Notes under the pieces: model-generated
Told to the model about the DNA's origin: nothing
Seen by the model: only the letters and a program-made list of their open reading frames with translations
The model's database searches: none
Position numbers and translations under genes: made by a program
Shown here: in pieces, positions 58,995-64,000 of the stretch
Position numbering within the stretch: position 1 is the stretch's first letter
Layout: each line of letters begins with the position of its first letter
DNA from: Rhodamnia argentea
Lineage: Eukaryota; Streptophyta; Magnoliopsida; Myrtales; Myrtaceae
Length of the DNA: 64,000 nucleotides
NCBI RefSeq assembly: GCF_020921035.1
Contig: NC_063152.1
Location: 33,276,494 to 33,340,493, forward strand
Reading direction: 5' to 3'

Positions 58995-59294
58995 TCATGA
59001 CGTTATTGACACATCTGAATAGCATCGGGATGAATCAATAATGCTGCAAACCTCCCAGGATTGATTGATCAACTTTAGCACCATCACGACTTCCCCATGA
59101 CCTGTCCTCAGTTCTCCAGCAGCGCGACATGGTTGACAATCATTCGAACCTATTGGCACCTTTCCTTTTAATAAATGCTCCCCAATATTAACCAACTGAG
59201 AATTGCATAACAGCAATTTTCCGGTTCCCAACACTTCGTCTTTCCCGGGAAATTTATTCACTGCGACTTTCCTGTTAGCATGATACAGTGCGAC
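58995..59294 (-). pseudogene. Half DUF2439-like domain, third copy
   Basis: From a TTTAG acceptor at 59295 the minus strand reads VALYHANRKVAVNKFPGKDE then VLGTGKLLLCNSQLVNIGE, the second half of the domain pattern LYD..(6)..LK.DEV.SGE.L....LV.IGE found in ZGRF1-type proteins. The frame continues to a stop at 58995 without known homology. The first half of the domain (YT.Q...K....DG.L) was not found upstream. Probably part of a decayed gene with the pieces near 61 and 62 kb. Confidence 0.4.
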
Positions 59295-59299
59295 CTAAA

Positions 59300-60900
59300 T
59301 GATCCAAGGGATGGAGCGGAAAAGTAATTCCAGGACCTTATGGACCTATAAAAAAGAGGTGCGAAAGGCCTTTGAACGTTTTTTTATGTAGTGAAATGCA
59401 CTTGAATTAGTGTGATGTTTGGGGCACATAACGAACCACTACCCAAACAACAGAACTGATTCATGTTGGATCAGCAAACAAAGTGGCCAGGCCAGTTTAA
59501 TAAAACAAACAGTGGCTTGAGGATGAAAACATCCTTGAAAGTTCTTAGGAATGACCTGCCTCTCTAGGGATCCACGAACTTCAAGCTGCAAAAAACCATT
59601 ATGGTATTTGGCCTACCATTCTACATGACAGGAAATTGCCAATCTCCAAGTAGGACATGCTCAGTTGAACTAACACAAAACAGTAGGAGAACATAGCCCA
59701 CAAAAGAACATTCACATGCTCCTGCGTGTCGAAGACGGCTGAAGAATAATAATGGACCTGTTATTGATTTCATTATTTCGGCACCCTCAAGCTAAAAGGA
59801 GGCAGTAAATACACAGCAATGTCAAGAACGTAAATGGCTACCTAATGAGAACTTCATTAGAAAATCTATCAGGGATTAGAACGAGCAACCGGCTTTTTAA
59901 CGAAAACTTCAATAGAAAATGTAAAAACCATAGAGGGATATGCTGAGGAATCCATGTAACTCTCCATTTCCCTCCTCTTTTGCACGGGGTTCTCTCAAAC
60001 AAGAATTGTTCGTCAATACCTAAAGCATGGTGCTAGAGCTAGGAAAATATCAAGAACATAACCTGATGAGGCGACTTGTGGATTTTCCAAGTGAAAGGAC
60101 ACCCTTAGACCACCTCTGAATCACAAAGCCAAAACCTAAAAAGATAGTTTTATATTTGGTGAAACCTTCTATCTACTATGCCTTTTTTCCTCTTTGAGTC
60201 AAGAGTGACATCTGTCATGTCTAAGGAATTTCAAGAATCCATCTGGTTAAGCAGTTTTGCTTATGACAGGTGCACGAGTTTCCTAACAGGAAACTTTGAT
60301 TTCACCAAGAAAAAAAAAATGTGGGTTTATAATCACGTAAGAACATGCAACAAATGTAGAGATAAGGCAACTAGTAAACACTTGTGGCAATCTGGATATG
60401 CATCTAAGCGAAAATCTGACCAGTTACACTTGATTTTCCAGCATCTAATATAATCCCCTTTGCCCCATTCTGATGCATCTGGTCATCTTTTTCTTCTGAA
60501 AGAGTAGTAATGAATACATGCTTCAGGGTATAACATTTGGAATCAGGTAATCATTGTAGATCATGCAAAACATGAAGAGAAGGGAATCATGCTCATTAAC
60601 AGAAAAGAAGAGATAACTTGGCAACAGTGTCATATCTCTTGATCTGGTCAATTAAGAAAGTGTTAGCTACAAATATAAACAAACGAATTGACTCTTGGCA
60701 TCTTCAAGTTCAAGAATTTGTGGAAATGAAAATCCCATGAACTTGTGTCCTTCAAACTTCGAATCGCATTGCGGTGCAATATCATTTTGGTGAGTATGGA
60801 GTATCTCCCAATAACATCAATTGCAGAGCAGCTGAATGATGGGATCGATGGGAATAGAAACAATCAAGGAGAAAATTTTGATAATATCTTGGCAGTTAAG
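59300..60900. other. Interval between DUF2439-like pieces
   Basis: No further domain piece recognised. An internal tandem of about 60 bp (AGAAAA(T/C)..ATTAGAAAAT-type phrases) lies at 59840-59920. Confidence 0.35.
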
Positions 60901-60903
60901 ACT

Positions 60904-61041
60904 TTAGGCCAGGTGGTAAGGCAATTTGCCAACTTTAACCAAATGACCAGGAAATTCCATCATCTCCCCAGGGCTTACTTCTTCAGCTTTGTTCAGGAAC
61001 CTGCTATCTAAAAGTTTCCAGCTCGTATCATACAAGAAAAC
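60904..61041 (-). pseudogene. Half DUF2439-like domain, second copy, acceptor lost
   Basis: The minus strand reads VFLYDTSWKLLDSRFLNKAE then EVSPGEMMEFPGHLVKVGKL and stops at 60904. The phrase fits the second half of the plant ZGRF1/DUF2439 repeat. The base pair expected to be AG just before it is TG (ACCTG), so the splice acceptor appears destroyed. Confidence 0.5.
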
Positions 61042-61934
61042 CAGGTAAAACACCCAAAAAAAAAAAAAAAAAACAATTAACAAAGGAAGGAAGAGATGAC
61101 ATTTAACTCAGCAACAAGAAAGCTGGTATTATCTAAGGTTAAAGATCAGTAGGAGATGTAAACTGTGTAGCTTGACCTGCCTAGTCATAGGTCCACTGCA
61201 TGTACAACGTGAGATTATTTCTTCGACTTTTGAGTTAATTGCGTTGTATACAAGACATGCCAATCTACATCAAAGGGAAGATCACGTCAACTGCAGTGCT
61301 GAGACAACAATAACAAACTTACGAATATAAATAACAGAATATTCAGACCACTTTTCTGAGGGAATGTTTGGAAATGTGCTAAACAAGCTCCCAATGATTT
61401 TCAAGAGAAGCTATGGCAAAATGTGAACATAAAACCGCTGTGAGAGGATCTATCTTGACCTTGACCAGATTCTATGTCACGGCCAGGCTTATGCAGAAGT
61501 CCAAACTCACCTGCCTGACCTACTCGATGTGCTTGAGTTTGGACCCGCCTGTAATATGCCATACTTGTTCATTTCATTCTTCTTGAATTCTGGGAGAAAA
61601 AAAATGCTTATCTTTCTACCCAGCATTAACTTGTAATCGAGAGAGATTGGACTAAATAAGATTTCAACACCAACCTCTTATAATTTTCTGCGATGGGGTT
61701 AGGCTGATCCTCTTCTGTTCGTCCTTCTCCACTTTGGTCTTCTCATCTTCTTAAAACTTAGGCCAAGGGGATCATACAATAATACAGGTGGATGATATCG
61801 ACGTTACGAATGCATGAGTTGTCAAATTTCAAACCATTAAAGACACCGGCATGAAGAAAAACATTTATGTAAGAACAGGCAATGCCGGCGCAATCAGATA
61901 CTTGGACGATCTTGTTTCTGTGAAGGGAAACTCT

Positions 61935-62120
61935 TCAATTAGGAACTTTATTTTCTCGGCTGCAACTGTAAGTATCATCTAGAGGCTTCTGCCCTTCTTC
62001 AGGTTCTCCAAAATCAACCAAACAAGCTTTGAACGTCAGTGTCTCACCGGAACTAACAACAACGTCATTCTTAAAAATCCTGCATTCCAATAGCTGCTTA
62101 CTGTCATCATACAGCATTAC
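61935..62120 (-). pseudogene. Half DUF2439-like domain (ZGRF1-like), first copy
   Basis: After a good acceptor (GACAG at 62121-62125) the minus strand reads VMLYDDSKQLLECRIFKNDV then VVSSGETLTFKACLVDFGEP, the best of the three matches to the C-terminal half of DUF2439. In ZGRF1-type helicases this small domain precedes a GRF zinc finger and helicase, and plant proteins can hold it in repeated form. The frame runs into a stop at 61935. No first-half exon (YT.Q...K) or start was found in the 700 bp upstream before the resistance gene on the other strand. It may be the 5'-truncated remnant of a gene. Confidence 0.5.
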
Positions 62121-62832
62121 CTGTCAAATATCGAACCATCAATCATGGCATGGACTAATCTACTCAGAACAGAGAGCACAAAACAGGACAATCCATGATG
62201 ACAGACAAAATTGATATCCTAGACAAAATCACATTCGGTCGGAATTCTGTATAAATTCAAGAGTGTACATCGATCAATGATCTCATTGGAACCACATATA
62301 CACAAAAGTTTTAGCCATTGAATTGTCAGCCGAGCAGGTACTATTAATTGTTTTTTTTTCCTTTCTTTTTTTGAGCTTTTAGCCTCTAATGTGGAATTTT
62401 GTTCCTTCACACGTGCATTCGAGGCATTTTGTGCGCGATAATGTGACTGATTATATAATCAATGCTGGTCTTGAGATTCTTTGCCTGTCATAAGTGATAA
62501 CTTTTTCGCACATCGGCAGTAATGTCTTGGAACATCCATAACTGTGGCTGCAATGCATTTCTTCTGCCTGCTGAAAGAATTTATAGATGTAAACTTCCCC
62601 ATTGCTCCATTCTTTTCTTCTTGGGGGTGGATGCTTTTCTTGCATCGGTGGATGTGGAATATGTGTTATTAACACAACACGCAACTTTCCAAGTTGTTAT
62701 TCTTTTCCTCTCCTCTTCGCAACTCAGCAGGCATACATGTTCAGAGCAGAGCTTGGTGACGCATCACAAAGGATTTCTCAAATCATTCTCTCTCATAATC
62801 TCCACTCATCATTGTCAAGTAGTACAACACCA

Positions 62833-64000
62833 ATGGCCGAGTCGGTTGTTTCGTTCGTGGGGCAGACAATAGGAAAGCTGCTCATCGACGAGGCCAAATT
62901 CTTGTGGGGCGTGGAGGGCAAGGTCAAGGACTTGCAAAGGGAGCTGGAGCTGATCCGGTGCTTGCTGAGGGATGCGGATTCGAGACGAGAGCATGACGAA
63001 ACGGTTAGAGCATGGGTTGTGCAACTCCAAGACATTGCCTATGATGCCGAGGACGTCGTCGAGCTATACATCCTCAGAGTAGCTCCGAAGAAGGAACGAA
63101 ACATCGTCAAGGCGTGTGCTTGTTTCGTGGCAAAGTGCATGTGCGTGCAGGCTCATGAGGTGGGGACGGAGATTGATGGCTTAAAATCTAGGATCTCCAA
63201 TCTGAGAACGAGTATGCAGGCTTACGGCATACAAATGATGCAGGGAGGCGAACGCGAACACGCGAGTGCTTCCGCGACGAAATGGACTCACGCCCATTTC
63301 GAGGAGGATTTTGTTGGGAGGGAAGATAGTATTAAGGAGTTGGTGAAAGAGCTGTTGGAGGATGGAAAACAGCGGAGAGTTATTTCCATATGGGGAATGG
63401 GTGGTTTGGGTAAAACCTCGCTCGCTAGGAAAGTCCTTGCTCAAGATGAAGTGAAGAACAATTTCACTGGCGTCGCTTGGGCTTGCGTATCTCAAGAATG
63501 CCATGCGAAAGACGTCTTGGTGGACATTCTCGTTAAGTTAGTCCCTGATCAAAGAGAGAGGATTATGCAGATGAGAGATCAAGAATTGTTTGAAGCTCTA
63601 TATAAGATCCAACAAGAGAAGAGATGTATGGTGGTTCTTGACGATATTTGGACCAAAGAGGCATGGGATGGTCTTCGAGACGCATTCCCGGTCATGAACA
63701 CAAGAAGCAAGCTATTGATAACGACCCGCAACAAAGACGTAGCGAAGTATATCAATCCTCAAGGACTTCTCCACGAACTTCGGTGCTTATCGGACCTGGA
63801 GAGCTGGGATTTGCTGAAGAAGAGGGCGTTGCTTGAAACGGAAGGTAAGGCTTTTTGGAGTTTATTATCTAACAGATTGTAGCTTCAAGAGATTTATTGC
63901 TTCAAGAGGTTATCATAGTCGGAGACCTTGGGACAAATACCAGGTACTTCATTGCTCGGTCTGACCTTTTAGAAGGTTTAACAATTTATGAGCCAATAGT
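62833..64000 (+). CDS. CC-NB-ARC (CNL) disease-resistance protein, 5' part, cut by window end
   Basis: Start at 62833 (MAESVVSFVGQTIGKLLIDE); the frame is open further 5' but the family N-terminus begins here. The Rx-type coiled coil spans about residues 1-150, with the EDVID-like stretch DIAYDAEDVVE near 69-80. NB-ARC begins at FVGRED; the P-loop GMGGLGKT is at 188-195, kinase 2 VVLDDIW at 267-273 and RNBS-B KLLITTRN near 293-300. The type resembles RPP8/RPP13-like immune receptors, cytoplasmic or membrane-associated ATP-binding switches that trigger hypersensitive defence. At 63844 the exon meets a good donor (GAAG|GTAAGG); read through, the frame stops at 63882. An intron in the ARC region is known in some RPP8-type genes, so the gene likely continues beyond 64000, with the LRR outside the window; early truncation cannot be excluded. 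Confidence 0.88.

Noticed and set aside
62602..62832. Upstream extension of the CNL reading frame by 77 codons
   Set aside because: The stretch is hydrophobic/His-rich and unlike any CNL N-terminus; MAESVVSFVGQ at 62833 fits the family start.
1..64000. CRISPR arrays, bacterial operons, rRNA genes
   Set aside because: No spaced direct-repeat array or rRNA-like conserved sequence; the genes are intron-containing plant genes.

Overview
This is a stretch of plant nuclear genome, almost certainly from an angiosperm eudicot. Genes are split by short AT-rich introns with GT-AG borders, and the proteins are plant families (R2R3-MYB, early nodulin-like phytocyanin, CC-NB-ARC resistance protein, TIC32-like dehydrogenase). 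Most intergenic DNA is old DNA transposons and MITEs. I cannot fix the species from sequence alone.

Layout. 1-11.3 kb has no recognisable host gene; it holds several copies of one inverted-repeat MITE family and a poly(A)-tailed retrocopy (9310-9994). 11.8-14.1 kb (+) is an eight-exon TIC32-like short-chain dehydrogenase. 16.7-21.5 kb (+) is a twelve-exon METTL17/Rsm22-type mitoribosome assembly factor whose last exon and 3' UTR are tandemly duplicated just downstream. 22.5-26.5 kb is a complete but decayed Mutator-like element (MULE): 9-bp target duplication, terminal inverted repeats and a broken transposase, split by a later hAT-like insertion. 26.5-33 kb is repeat-rich and gene-poor. 33.0-34.3 kb (-) is a two-exon R2R3-MYB of the proanthocyanidin/TT2 type. 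34.3-43.6 kb is again repeats, including a 1.0-kb Mutator-like foldback element with a 10-bp target duplication and a near-perfect 157-bp hairpin. 43.7-46.7 kb (-) is an ORMDL sphingolipid regulator. 49.6-50.6 kb (-) is a Yippee-like zinc protein. 51.25-52.07 kb is a Harbinger-like MITE. 54.3-55.0 kb (-) is an early nodulin-like (ENODL) GPI-anchored phytocyanin. 57-62.1 kb (-) holds three dispersed half-domains resembling DUF2439 of ZGRF1-like proteins, at least one with a lost splice acceptor. The window ends inside a CC-NB-ARC resistance gene (62833 onward, +).

The genes do not form a pathway; they are independent housekeeping (METTL17, ORMDL, Yippee, TIC32-like) and plant-specific (MYB, ENODL, CNL) loci. 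The observations most worth following are the tandem last-exon duplication of the METTL17 homologue, the foldback hairpin, and the nested MULE/hAT structure together with an internally deleted relative of the same MULE at 31.1 kb. All family assignments rest on reading motifs by eye; no database search was run.
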